Notes: generated by a model from the letters alone, not told the origin. Positions 1-5,786 are shown, numbered from the stretch's first letter. The stretch: DNA of 8,978 nt from Clostridiales bacterium (GCA_012522615.1 JAAYKB010000164.1:1-8978); one strand, 5' to 3'. Translations and numbers: made by a program.

Positions 1-54
1 AAGATAAAGACGAAAAAGATTTATAAAATTTTATAAAATTATAAAATAAAGAGT

Positions 55-90
55 AATGTGGGTAAGAAAAATTCACCCGCATTATTTTTT
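55..90 (+). terminator. Intrinsic terminator of an upstream gene outside the window
   Basis: The arms AATGTGGGT (55-63) and ACCCGCATT (75-83) pair over 9 bp with one G-U wobble and an 11-nt loop. They are followed by a T-rich run (85-90, continuing as ATTTTAT). The A-rich sequence before the hairpin would give a T-rich tail on the other strand, so it could work in both directions. No gene is visible before it, so it probably ends a + strand gene to the left of the window. Confidence 0.7.
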
Positions 91-285
91 ATTTTATAAC
101 AAATATTAATACAATATCGATTACTTATAATATTAAATAATGCACCGATTATTCAGGCTTTTTGAGGATTTGATGAAAATCATTACCGAGTGAAAAATAT
201 TAAATGGTTAAATACTTTTTCTGTGCGGTGGAACATTAAAACAGACCTCGCAACAAGTTTGATGACGGTCAAAAACTACATCAAA
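91..285. other. AT-rich intergenic leader upstream of spoIVB
   Basis: No recognisable gene lies here. A weak sigma-G/F-like pair can be drawn: TAAATA (209-214) and CATTAAA (234-240), spaced 19 bp. The usual sigma-G pattern is TGAATA, 17-18 bp, CATACTA, so the match is poor. SpoIVB is made in the forespore under sigma-F/sigma-G in Bacillus, so a promoter of this kind is expected somewhere in this stretch. A run of short reading frames ending in xTGA overlaps occupies 173-303 and is treated as a finding, not a gene. Confidence 0.4.
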
Positions 286-292
286 GGGGAGG
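286..292 (+). promoter_or_regulatory. Strong Shine-Dalgarno deciding the TTG start at 300
   Basis: GGGGAGG lies 7 nt before a TTG codon at 300-302. This is close to the best possible anti-16S match and spacing. The spoIVB frame has stop codons at 301, 325 and 382, so this site cannot serve spoIVB itself. It is the main reason to believe the small upstream ORF is translated. Confidence 0.65.
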
Positions 293-299
293 TTAAATT

Positions 300-428
300 T
301 TGAAAAACAAGATTATTCATGCAATGAAGACCCTTTACGGCCAATCATTGCTTTTTAAATTTGGGTCTGTGCCTGCGGGATTGATTTATACAGGCAAACC
401 GGAAAGGCATGGTAATCCGGATGCGTAA
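300..428 (+). CDS. Small ORF (42 aa) overlapping the spoIVB start
   Basis: A TTG-initiated reading frame of 42 codons beginning M-K-N-K-I-I-H-A-M-K and ending G-N-P-D-A-stop. It is preceded by GGGGAGG at ideal spacing and ends 8 nt inside spoIVB if spoIVB starts at 421, an overlap typical of translational coupling. The N-terminus is basic, the middle (about residues 16-31) is mildly hydrophobic, and the tail is polar; there is no clear membrane helix. I do not recognise the peptide. It could be a real small protein of the spoIVB operon, or a leader whose translation delivers ribosomes to the spoIVB start, since spoIVB has a poorly spaced ribosome site of its own. It is not a broken piece of spoIVB, because the SpoIVB membrane anchor is intact in its own frame. 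Confidence 0.5.
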   Translation: MKNKIIHAMKTLYGQSLLFKFGSVPAGLIYTGKPERHGNPDA

Positions 429-1656
429 AGTATTTCGCCGTATCAGCGCGGCACTATTTGTCGCATGCAGTCTTTTGTATTCGGCAATCTTCCTTCTGGG
501 GAACTCGATGCCGGAGCAATTCAGCGTTGTGTCCGGATATGACCTGAAGCTAAACAAAACCATACAGGTCAGCACCCATAAAGCCCAGCGCATGAATTCG
601 ACCCCGGTCGCAAATCTTTCACCCGGCAGCAGCTATTCGGCGTCCCTCGAGCTGTTTGGACTGTTCCCGATAAAAGACGTGACGGTGAAGGTGGTAAATG
701 CAACCTCGGTGGTTCCGTGCGGAATGCCGTTCGGAATAAAGATGTTCACCGACGGCGTTTTGGTGGTCGGGATGTCCGACGTCGACACGCCGGACGGCCC
801 GAAAAATCCTGCCAAGGCGGCAGGCATGAAGGTCGGCGATGTTTTGGTAAAGATAGACGGCAAGCCTGTCAATACAACAGAGCAGGTCGCCGCTATAATT
901 GAAAAGGCAGGCAGCAAAACCATGACCTTTCGCATAAGAAGAAACAATATTACCTTTGATATGCGGTTCAGCTGCGTCAAATCCGTAAACGAGAATTGCT
1001 GGAAGGCCGGACTTTGGGTTCGTGACAGCTCGGCGGGAATAGGAACAATGACCTTTTACGTGCCGGGCAAAAACGTGTTCGCAGGACTCGGTCATGCGAT
1101 ATGCGACGTGGATACGGGGGATGTGCTTCCTCTGGCAAGCGGTGAAATCGTATCCGCGCGGATATACAGCATAGTAAAAGGAATCAGCGGCGAACCCGGA
1201 GAGCTCAGGGGCGGCTTTGAAGGCAGCACGATCGGAAACCTCACGATTAACGGCGAAACCGGAGTCTACGGTTTGCTGACAAAAACCCCGATGTCAGGAC
1301 AGGCGCTTCAGGTCGCAATGAAGCAGCAGGTAAAAACCGGACCGGCGAAAATACTGACGACAATAAGCGGTACAACTCCTCAGCTATACGATATAAAGAT
1401 TGACCAGGTGCGCTATAACGACTCGGCCCCGACAAGGAATATGGTAATTGTAATTACCGACGAGCAGCTTTTAGGAAAGACGGGCGGTATAATCCAGGGG
1501 ATGAGCGGTTCCCCGATTGTACAGGACGGCAAGCTTGTCGGCGCCGTGACCCATGTATTTGTGAACGATCCGACCAAGGGGTTTGCAATATTCGCGGAAA
1601 ACATGCTAAAAACAGCCAATACGGTAGCTTTACAGCAACAATCTCCGGCAGCATAG
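421..1656 (+). CDS. spoIVB: SpoIVB sporulation signalling serine peptidase (family S55)
   Basis: Forespore-secreted serine peptidase that in Bacillus cleaves SpoIVFA and so triggers pro-sigma-K processing in the mother cell. With the ATG at 421 the protein has 411 residues. A basic N-terminus and hydrophobic segment (about 8-27) form a signal anchor. A PDZ domain (about 101-185) carries the VLVVGMSD and AGMKVGDVLVKIDG motifs. The S55 protease domain follows, with likely catalytic His225 (GLGHAI), Asp347 (VITDEQ) and Ser362 (GMSGSPI). The frame also opens at an ATG at 409, but the ribosome site GGAAAGG (401-407) is only 1 nt from that codon and 13 nt from the ATG at 421. I therefore prefer 421; the difference is four residues. 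It lies just before spo0A, the conserved order in spore formers. A small ORF overlaps its start. Confidence 0.96.
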   Translation: MRKVFRRISAALFVACSLLYSAIFLLGNSMPEQFSVVSGYDLKLNKTIQVSTHKAQRMNSTPVANLSPGSSYSASLELFGLFPIKDVTVKVVNATSVVPCGMPFGIKMFTDGVLVVGMSDVDTPDGPKNPAKAAGMKVGDVLVKIDGKPVNTTEQVAAIIEKAGSKTMTFRIRRNNITFDMRFSCVKSVNENCWKAGLWVRDSSAGIGTMTFYVPGKNVFAGLGHAICDVDTGDVLPLASGEIVSARIYSIVKGISGEPGELRGGFEGSTIGNLTINGETGVYGLLTKTPMSGQALQVAMKQQVKTGPAKILTTISGTTPQLYDIKIDQVRYNDSAPTRNMVIVITDEQLLGKTGGIIQGMSGSPIVQDGKLVGAVTHVFVNDPTKGFAIFAENMLKTANTVALQQQSPAA

Positions 1657-1680
1657 CTTTTTTACTGCATTTCCGAAAAA

Positions 1681-1718
1681 ATACCCTGAATTTTTAAAAA
1701 AATTTTATTCCAAGGTAT
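1681..1718. repeat. Nested AT-rich dyad just upstream of the spo0A promoter
   Basis: ATACC (1681-1685) mirrors GGTAT (1714-1718), and GAAT (1688-1691) mirrors ATTC (1707-1710), around an A/T-only centre. The right edge touches the candidate -35 of spo0A. There is no T-run after it, so it does not look like a spoIVB terminator. It could be an operator, but may be chance in AT-rich DNA. Confidence 0.35.
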
Positions 1719-1746
1719 TGCATTATTTGCCAATATATGGTAGACT
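1718..1746 (+). promoter_or_regulatory. Candidate sigma-A promoter of spo0A, extended -10
   Basis: TTGCAT (1718-1723) and TAGACT (1741-1746) are exactly 17 bp apart, and a TG dinucleotide (1738-1739) gives an extended -10. The hexamers match the consensus at 3/6 and 4/6, so strength depends on the extended element. Two partial 0A boxes are nearby: TTCCGAA at 1671-1677 (6/7 to TGNCGAA) and TGTCGTT at 1746-1752 (5/7). Bacillus spo0A is autoregulated and also has a sigma-H promoter; I could not find a convincing sigma-H site here. Confidence 0.4.
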
Positions 1747-1750
1747 GTCG

Positions 1751-1773
1751 TTGTGCCTCAGGAAAGGGCACAA
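1751..1773 (+). promoter_or_regulatory. 5' UTR hairpin of spo0A mRNA
   Basis: TTGTGCC (1751-1757) pairs perfectly with GGCACAA (1767-1773) across a 9-nt loop. If the promoter at 1718-1746 is used, transcription starts at about 1752-1754, so the hairpin would sit at the extreme 5' end of the mRNA. Such structures commonly slow decay from the 5' end. No T-run follows, so it is not a terminator. Confidence 0.4.
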
Positions 1774-1798
1774 AAAACATCAATTTGGGGGTAAAATA

Positions 1799-2578
1799 AT
1801 GGAAAAGGCAGTAAAAGTATTATTGGCAGATGACAGCGAGCATTTCGGCAAACCCTGCGCGGCAATAATGCGCTCGCACTCGCTGGATGTACAGGCGGTC
1901 ACGAAGGACGGGCGGCAGCTTCTGACCATGATTGAGCAGACGCGTCCGGATGTGGTTATTATGGATTTCTTCCTGCCGCATCTGGACGCGATCGGGGTCC
2001 TTCGGGGGATGCAGAGATTGAATCTGGCAAAAAGGCCTCAGATCATGATAATGTCCAGCTTTGACAATCCGAACCTCGAAAGAGAGGCCCTTCTCGCTGG
2101 AGCGGACTACTATTTCTTAAAGCCGTTTGACGCAGATGAAATGGCCGAACGGATATTAACCTTGAACGGAAAATCCCGAATCGACCCGATGCATCGTAAT
2201 CATATTCAGGGCGCACAGAAAATGGGAAGTCTCGAAATGAGGGTGACCGAGATAATACATCAGATAGGCGTGCCTGCTCATATAAAGGGTTATCAGTATC
2301 TCAGGGATGCAATAATAATGGCAATCAACGACGACGATATTATCAACGCCGTCACAAAAAGGCTTTATCCCGCCGTCGCAAAAAAGCACTCAACAACCTC
2401 TTCCCGCGTTGAGCGGGCGATACGCCACGCAATCGAGGTTGCATGGGACAGGGGCGACGTCGATGTCCTCAACTCATATTTCGGTTATACCATACATAAC
2501 GGGCGCGGCAAGCCGACCAACAGCGAATTTATCGCCATGATTTCGGACAGGTTCAGGCTGCAGCTTAAAATATCGTAA
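1799..2578 (+). CDS. spo0A: Spo0A, master response regulator of sporulation
   Basis: Phosphorylation-activated DNA-binding regulator that commits the cell to sporulation. The 259-residue protein starts at the ATG at 1799, 7 nt after GGGGG; an in-frame ATG at 1718 lies in the promoter region and lacks a ribosome site. The receiver domain (about 4-120) has the acidic pair Asp11-Asp12, phospho-acceptor Asp56 (IMDFFLPH), Ser86 at the switch position and Lys108 (FLKPFD). The C-terminal Spo0A domain (about 145-259) keeps the conserved recognition region TTSSRVERAIRHAIEVAW and the near-invariant KPTNSEFIAM. Inside the receiver, the usual PHLDG is PHLDA and the first helix (HFGKPCAAIM) is divergent, but nothing essential is missing. 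Length and domain order are normal. It follows spoIVB by 142 nt with its own candidate promoter and ends at a strong terminator. Confidence 0.98.
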   Translation: MEKAVKVLLADDSEHFGKPCAAIMRSHSLDVQAVTKDGRQLLTMIEQTRPDVVIMDFFLPHLDAIGVLRGMQRLNLAKRPQIMIMSSFDNPNLEREALLAGADYYFLKPFDADEMAERILTLNGKSRIDPMHRNHIQGAQKMGSLEMRVTEIIHQIGVPAHIKGYQYLRDAIIMAINDDDIINAVTKRLYPAVAKKHSTTSSRVERAIRHAIEVAWDRGDVDVLNSYFGYTIHNGRGKPTNSEFIAMISDRFRLQLKIS

Positions 2579-2611
2579 TTTTATGATTATTTTAACATAT
2601 CAAACTTTAAA

Positions 2612-2651
2612 GCTCCCTTGCTTTATTACAAAGTAGGGGAGCATTTTTTAT
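2612..2651 (+). terminator. Intrinsic terminator of spo0A
   Basis: GCTCCC (2612-2617) pairs with GGGAGC (2637-2642). The stem continues inward through wobble and Watson-Crick pairs to 13 bp with a 5-nt loop, and T6 (2644-2649) follows. It lies between the convergent ends of spo0A and the acetyltransferase gene. Confidence 0.9.
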
Positions 2652-2654
2652 TTA

Positions 2655-3044
2655 TTAATTTACCGTGACTTGGAATATCGATCCTTCTTTTCGATAACCG
2701 AGCTTATCATAATAAGGGTCTACGTCGCTCATAACATATATGGGTTGGCCGGCGAAGTCCCTGCAAACCTGCTCCATGAGCATCCTTCCGAGCTGCCTGC
2801 CCCGACATGATTTTCTCACAAGCAAATCATACACATAAACGCCGAAACCGTCGTCTTCACGGCAGCGGGCATAGCCGCAAAGGGTGCTGCCGTCATAAAC
2901 GACATAGGTAATGCTTGAAACCAATGCTTTTTTATATTTGTCATATCCCTTTTGGTTGTAATAATCGCTCCATTCCTCTCCTTCTTCCCGAAGCATATCG
3001 AACAAGAGCGCTTCATCCGCTTGGGAATACCTTTTTATATCCAT
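2655..3044 (-). CDS. GNAT family N-acetyltransferase
   Basis: A single-domain acetyl-CoA-dependent acyltransferase of 129 residues; the substrate cannot be told from sequence. The start is the ATG at 3042-3044 because AAAGGAG lies 8 nt upstream; the frame extends 16 codons further but without a ribosome site. The family's core is visible: strand 4 (VYVYDLLVRKSC) leads into the acetyl-CoA pyrophosphate loop RGRQLGRML, where the first Gly of the usual R-G-x-G-x-G/A is Gln. The C-terminal half has YYDKLGYRKEG, matching the common GNAT ending in which a Tyr and the F/Y-x-x-x-G-F/Y segment close the active site. The gene is monocistronic, convergent with spo0A and divergent from the LysM-GH18 gene. 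No link to sporulation can be shown. Confidence 0.85.
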   Translation of the reverse strand: MDIKRYSQADEALLFDMLREEGEEWSDYYNQKGYDKYKKALVSSITYVVYDGSTLCGYARCREDDGFGVYVYDLLVRKSCRGRQLGRMLMEQVCRDFAGQPIYVMSDVDPYYDKLGYRKEGSIFQVTVN

Positions 3045-3087
3045 CCTGCATTCTCCTTTATTGCCTCGGTTGCGATGAACTGTTTCA

Positions 3088-3116
3088 ATCATATCATATT
3101 AAGAACGCCATGGCAA
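3088..3116 (-). promoter_or_regulatory. Sigma-A promoter of the GNAT gene
   Basis: On the - strand, TTGCCA (3116-3111) and TATGAT (3093-3088) are 17 bp apart; each matches the sigma-A consensus at 5 of 6. The predicted start is near 3081, giving a leader of about 37 nt. The -35 is embedded in one copy of a duplicated 11-nt motif. Confidence 0.55.
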
Positions 3117-3146
3117 AATTATCAAGATTCATAAACCATGGCAAAA
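3108..3146. repeat. Direct repeat CCATGGCAAAA, two copies
   Basis: Identical 11-nt copies at 3108-3118 and 3136-3146, 28 bp start to start, each containing the palindrome CCATGG. The first covers the -35 of the GNAT promoter and the second lies further upstream, between two divergent genes. This could be a regulator-binding pair or a duplicated promoter element. Confidence 0.6.
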
Positions 3147-3211
3147 ACGAATACTAATAAATAAACATTGATTTGCACCATGCTATTGATATTACGAAAG
3201 GCATGAGATGT

Positions 3212-4315
3212 ATGATTATTTACATTACCCAAGACGGCGACTCGCTCTTTTCGATTTCAGAAAGATTCGGGTTGCCGACAGGTGAGATTATAGAGGCAAA
3301 CGGCTTGGGGACGCATCCTTTTTTGGCGGCGGGCCAGCCGCTGCTGCTCCCGACCAATAACGGTTTAAAAACAGAAAATATCTCAAAAGAGCAAATACAG
3401 GTTATTGTGAATGCCGACTTGGATGGGTTCAGGGCGGACGGCTTTATAAAAAAGAACGGGGGCTTGATTTCATTCCTCTGCCCGTCCGGATATATTATAG
3501 CTTCGGACGGAAGTATAGAAGCCCAGGGTGACCAATCGGTGCTTGATAAGCTGCATGAGCATAAGGTTAGTCTGATGCTGCATATTGACTGTGGGGAGTT
3601 GTCAACGGCAAGGCTCCTTCACGATGATGATTTACAGCGAACGCTTATTAAAAACATACTCAGGCAGATAAAGGAAAGAGGATTTTCCGGCCTGAAGATA
3701 GGCAGCGGTATCAGCTCCCTTGACCCTCCGGCAGTCGTGAGGTTTTTCAGGAACATTATGAGGATTTTGCAGCCCTTGAAAATCCACGTCACAGCCGAGC
3801 TTGACATGAGGGATTGGTATGGCAGGCAAAGCTTGGAGACGATGGGGAATATCATAGATGCGGTGATATTAAAAACATACGGCAAAAATCAAAGCGATTA
3901 CCCTTGCCCGCCGGCGCCATTTGGCGTTATTGATGAAATACTGCAAAATGCCGTCGGCATGATACCGCCCGAAAAGATTTTCATCGGCCTGCCCGTATAC
4001 GGGCAATGCTGGGAGCTGCCGTACACCCCCGGAACCGGCAGAGGGACAATAATAGGCGGGGATGCCGCCGTAACGATAGCCGCGCGAAGCGGCGCAAAGA
4101 TAGAATATGACGAGGAGTCAGAAACGCCATATATAAACTACTCGGACGAAAACAACAATAGGCATACAATATGGTTTGAGGATATAAGAAGCATTTATTT
4201 TAAACTGCGGCTTGCCGAAAAATATAAGCTCGGAGGTGTATGCCTTGACATGCGCGAATATGACGCCCCGCCGTTATGGAAATTGATTGATTGCGGTTAT
4301 AATGTTATAAAGTAA
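3212..4315 (+). CDS. LysM-GH18 spore-lysin homologue (YaaH/SleL type) without catalytic residues
   Basis: With the ATG at 3212 (AAAGG 10 nt upstream) the protein has 367 residues; upstream in-frame ATGs at 3173 and 3203 have no usable ribosome site. One LysM peptidoglycan-binding domain (about 2-47: ITQDGDSLFSISERFG) precedes a GH18 barrel of the YaaH/SleL/CwlX type (about 60-362). Family landmarks include IPPEKIFIGLPVYGQCWELP, AKIEYDEESETPY and a WFED segment at 321-324. In active members the fourth barrel strand carries the N-I-D-F-E motif with the acid/base Glu; here residues 161-166 read L-K-I-G-S-G. The late barrel-strand Trp (usually G-x-S-Y-W) is also lost, reading GVCLDM. It is therefore likely unable to hydrolyse cortex and may act as a binding or structural spore protein. 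No signal peptide is seen, as usual for this group. No convincing promoter was found upstream. Confidence 0.88.
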   Translation: MIIYITQDGDSLFSISERFGLPTGEIIEANGLGTHPFLAAGQPLLLPTNNGLKTENISKEQIQVIVNADLDGFRADGFIKKNGGLISFLCPSGYIIASDGSIEAQGDQSVLDKLHEHKVSLMLHIDCGELSTARLLHDDDLQRTLIKNILRQIKERGFSGLKIGSGISSLDPPAVVRFFRNIMRILQPLKIHVTAELDMRDWYGRQSLETMGNIIDAVILKTYGKNQSDYPCPPAPFGVIDEILQNAVGMIPPEKIFIGLPVYGQCWELPYTPGTGRGTIIGGDAAVTIAARSGAKIEYDEESETPYINYSDENNNRHTIWFEDIRSIYFKLRLAEKYKLGGVCLDMREYDAPPLWKLIDCGYNVIK

Positions 4316-4387
4316 GTCAAAGACCATCCGCTTAGCCGAGGGCTTGTCCTACCAATAGCTAAAGCAAATCTCTCTCATCGGCATAGC

Positions 4388-4450
4388 TGCATCAGCATCA
4401 TTGTTCTGATGTGTTTATCTGGTTTTAACGCGGACATGACGCGTTAAAAC
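4388..4450. repeat. Two hairpins in the convergent intergenic region
   Basis: CATCAG (4390-4395) pairs with CTGATG (4406-4411), extended by G-U pairs. GTTTTAACGCG (4422-4432) pairs perfectly with CGCGTTAAAAC (4440-4450) over 11 bp with a 7-nt loop. Neither has a T-run after it. They precede the terminator hairpin at 4464-4514 and may help end transcription or belong to a structured RNA. Confidence 0.5.
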
Positions 4451-4463
4451 AGACTAAAGCCTA

Positions 4464-4514
4464 CACTGGAAAACGGGAGTCTGCAGTTCATCCGCAGACC
4501 CCCGTTTTCTAGTG
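4464..4514. terminator. Bidirectional terminator between LysM-GH18 and thioredoxin-like genes
   Basis: Long imperfect hairpin: CACTGGAAAACGGG (4464-4477) against CCCGTTTTCTAGTG (4501-4514), then GTCTGC (4479-4484) against GCAGAC (4494-4499), with a 9-nt loop. The GC-rich core is flanked by AAAA on the left and TTTT on the right, so both strands read a stem followed by T4. The stop codon of the thioredoxin-like gene (4511-4509) lies inside the stem. The T-run is short, so termination may be incomplete. Confidence 0.7.
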
Positions 4515-4883
4515 CTTCAAAAATCCGAAAAGCCCCTTTTTATGCGGCTTGTTTTCCGAAAGAAGCCTATCAAGCATATGCTTATAATGGGACAAGGGAA
4601 GGTTACCTCCGATGTTTGCGCACAATCTCCCGCCATTAAGTATCAGAATACTGGGAAGCCCGCCGATTCCGAGCTGTCCGGTCAGCTCTCCCTGCTGGTC
4701 GGCGTCGACAAGCCCGAATTGTATGCTTCCGCGGTATTTGGCTTCAAGGGCTTGAATGGTCTCCATCAGATTTTTACAGCTTGGGTATTTCTGAGAATAG
4801 AACACAAGCATGATCGGCAATAATGAACGGCTTACAAACTTTTCAAAGCTGTCCTTTGTAACAATCTGAATGGTGTCGGGCAT
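4509..4883 (-). CDS. Thioredoxin-fold protein with a single active-site cysteine
   Basis: 124 residues from the ATG at 4881-4883, 6 nt after GGGGAGG; a longer frame (to 4916) has no ribosome site. The fold is that of thioredoxin: a first helix after TKDSFEKFV, the central strand LPIMLVFYS, then the active-site region, and the cis-proline loop GGLPSILILNGG (Pro77). Aligned with F-W-A-x-W-C-G-P-C-K, this protein reads F-Y-S-Q-K-Y-P-S-C-K (28-37). The nucleophilic Cys is Tyr33, the Trp is Lys31, and only the second Cys (Cys36) remains; another Cys is at 88. It cannot be a normal dithiol oxidoreductase. A basic tail (about 111-124) extends the domain. It is about 180 nt downstream of sigE, in the place often held by sigG in related genomes, and may be co-transcribed. 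The function is unknown; a monothiol, binding or adaptor role is possible. Confidence 0.82.
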   Translation of the reverse strand: MPDTIQIVTKDSFEKFVSRSLLPIMLVFYSQKYPSCKNLMETIQALEAKYRGSIQFGLVDADQQGELTGQLGIGGLPSILILNGGRLCANIGGNLPLSHYKHMLDRLLSENKPHKKGLFGFLKH

Positions 4884-4918
4884 GGCGCACCTCCCCGCAT
4901 AATGCAAAGCCATCATGT

Positions 4919-4949
4919 GTGAATGCTTATGTCAGTACATTAATATTCA
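4919..4949 (-). promoter_or_regulatory. Weak sigma-G-like promoter before the thioredoxin-like gene
   Basis: On the - strand TGAATA (4949-4944) is followed after 18 bp by CATTCAC (4925-4919). The -35 is an exact match to the Bacillus sigma-G consensus; the -10 matches CATNNTA only in CAT. If real, the gene would be expressed in the forespore independently of sigE. Confidence 0.2.
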
Positions 4950-4966
4950 TCATCGAGCCGATTCAT

Positions 4967-5007
4967 GCATGTTTGACCGACGCGGCGCGACGCCTGAAAA
5001 AACATGC
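4967..5007. repeat. Inverted repeat in the sigE-thioredoxin gap
   Basis: GCATGTTT (4967-4974) and AAACATGC (5000-5007) form a perfect 8-bp dyad enclosing a GC-rich 25-nt segment. No clear terminator was found after sigE, so this may be a processing or partial termination structure between the two genes. Confidence 0.35.
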
Positions 5008-5063
5008 CCCGAATCCATCGTGCTGCGATAGATACGAGGCGTCATTAGATAATGTCATGATAT

Positions 5064-5786
5064 TCAGCATGCCCGTTCAAAATCTTTTTTCAAACGTTTG
5101 ATAATCTTTTTTTCAAGGCGGGATATGTAGGACTGCGAGATGCCGAGGAGGTCGGCCACCTCCTTTTGGGTGTGCTCCTTGTTGCCGTTTATTCCAAACC
5201 GCAGGCACATGATAAACTGTTCCCTGTCGGTCAGGTGGGATATGCAGTCGAGCAAAAGGTTTTTCTCCGCCTCCTGCTCGATATTTCTGTTCACAACATC
5301 GGGATCGCTGCCGAGAATATCGGATAAAAGCAGCTCGTTCCCGTCCCAGTCCACGTTTAACGGCTCGTCTATCGACATTTCGTTTCGCAAAGGGGCGTTT
5401 TTCCGCAGATACATCAAAATTTCATTTTCGATACAGCGTGAGGAATAGGTCGCAAGCTTTATATTCCTTGAGGGGCAGAATGTATTGACAGCCTTAATCA
5501 GACCGATTGTTCCTATGGATATAAGGTCTTCAATCCCAACCCCGGAATTTTCAAATTTACGCGCAGTATAAACGACAAGCCGCAGGTTATGGGTTATTAA
5601 CTGATCGCGTGCCGAAGGGTCGCCGGCCTCAATCCTGTTGAACACCTCGGCTTCCTCATCGGCCGTCAGGGGCGGGGGGAGGGTGTCCGCCCCGTTTATA
5701 TAATATTCATCATCGGCCGACAGGCACAGCAATTTCCGCCAAAGCAGACGCATTCGCTCAATAATCGACGCTATCGCTTCCTGCAA
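5064..5786 (-). CDS. sigE: Pro-sigma-E, mother-cell sporulation sigma factor
   Basis: RNA polymerase sigma factor of the early mother cell, made as an inactive membrane-associated precursor and cleaved by SpoIIGA. It has 240 residues. The pro-sequence (1 to about 29) is amphipathic and basic and ends in DDEYYING, matching the cleavage region of Bacillus pro-sigma-E (DEVYYIGG). Region 2 spans about 67-130 (NLRLVVYTARKFEN, EDLISIGTIGLIKAV, KLATYSSRCIENEILMYLR), followed by the hallmark DEPLNVDWDGNELLLSD. Region 4 spans about 184-236 with the helix-turn-helix TQKEVADLLGISQSYISRLE. The start is a TTG at 5786-5784, 9 nt after AAAGGAG; the first ATG is 11 codons in and would remove part of the pro-sequence. 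It overlaps the end of spoIIGA by 16 nt, so translation is probably coupled. Confidence 0.97.
   Translation of the reverse strand: MQEAIASIIERMRLLWRKLLCLSADDEYYINGADTLPPPLTADEEAEVFNRIEAGDPSARDQLITHNLRLVVYTARKFENSGVGIEDLISIGTIGLIKAVNTFCPSRNIKLATYSSRCIENEILMYLRKNAPLRNEMSIDEPLNVDWDGNELLLSDILGSDPDVVNRNIEQEAEKNLLLDCISHLTDREQFIMCLRFGINGNKEHTQKEVADLLGISQSYISRLEKKIIKRLKKDFERAC

Noticed and set aside
619..1095. 158-codon - strand frame opposite spoIVB
   Set aside because: It is antisense to conserved PDZ and protease coding sequence and has no family features.
1711..1736. Sigma-H promoter for spo0A (CAAGGTATT ... CCAAT)
   Set aside because: The AGG-like -35 is followed by a CAAT-type -10 at only about 8 bp instead of 11-12, and the conserved G of GAAT is missing.
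4422..4450. Possible integron attC-like site (GTTTTAAC...GTTAAAAC)
   Set aside because: The outer boxes do not fit RYYYAAC/GTTRRRY, and no integrase or cassette is present.
4919..5101. 60-codon + strand frame across the sigE-thioredoxin gap
   Set aside because: It runs into the 3' end of sigE on the opposite strand, has no good ribosome site, and has no recognisable features.
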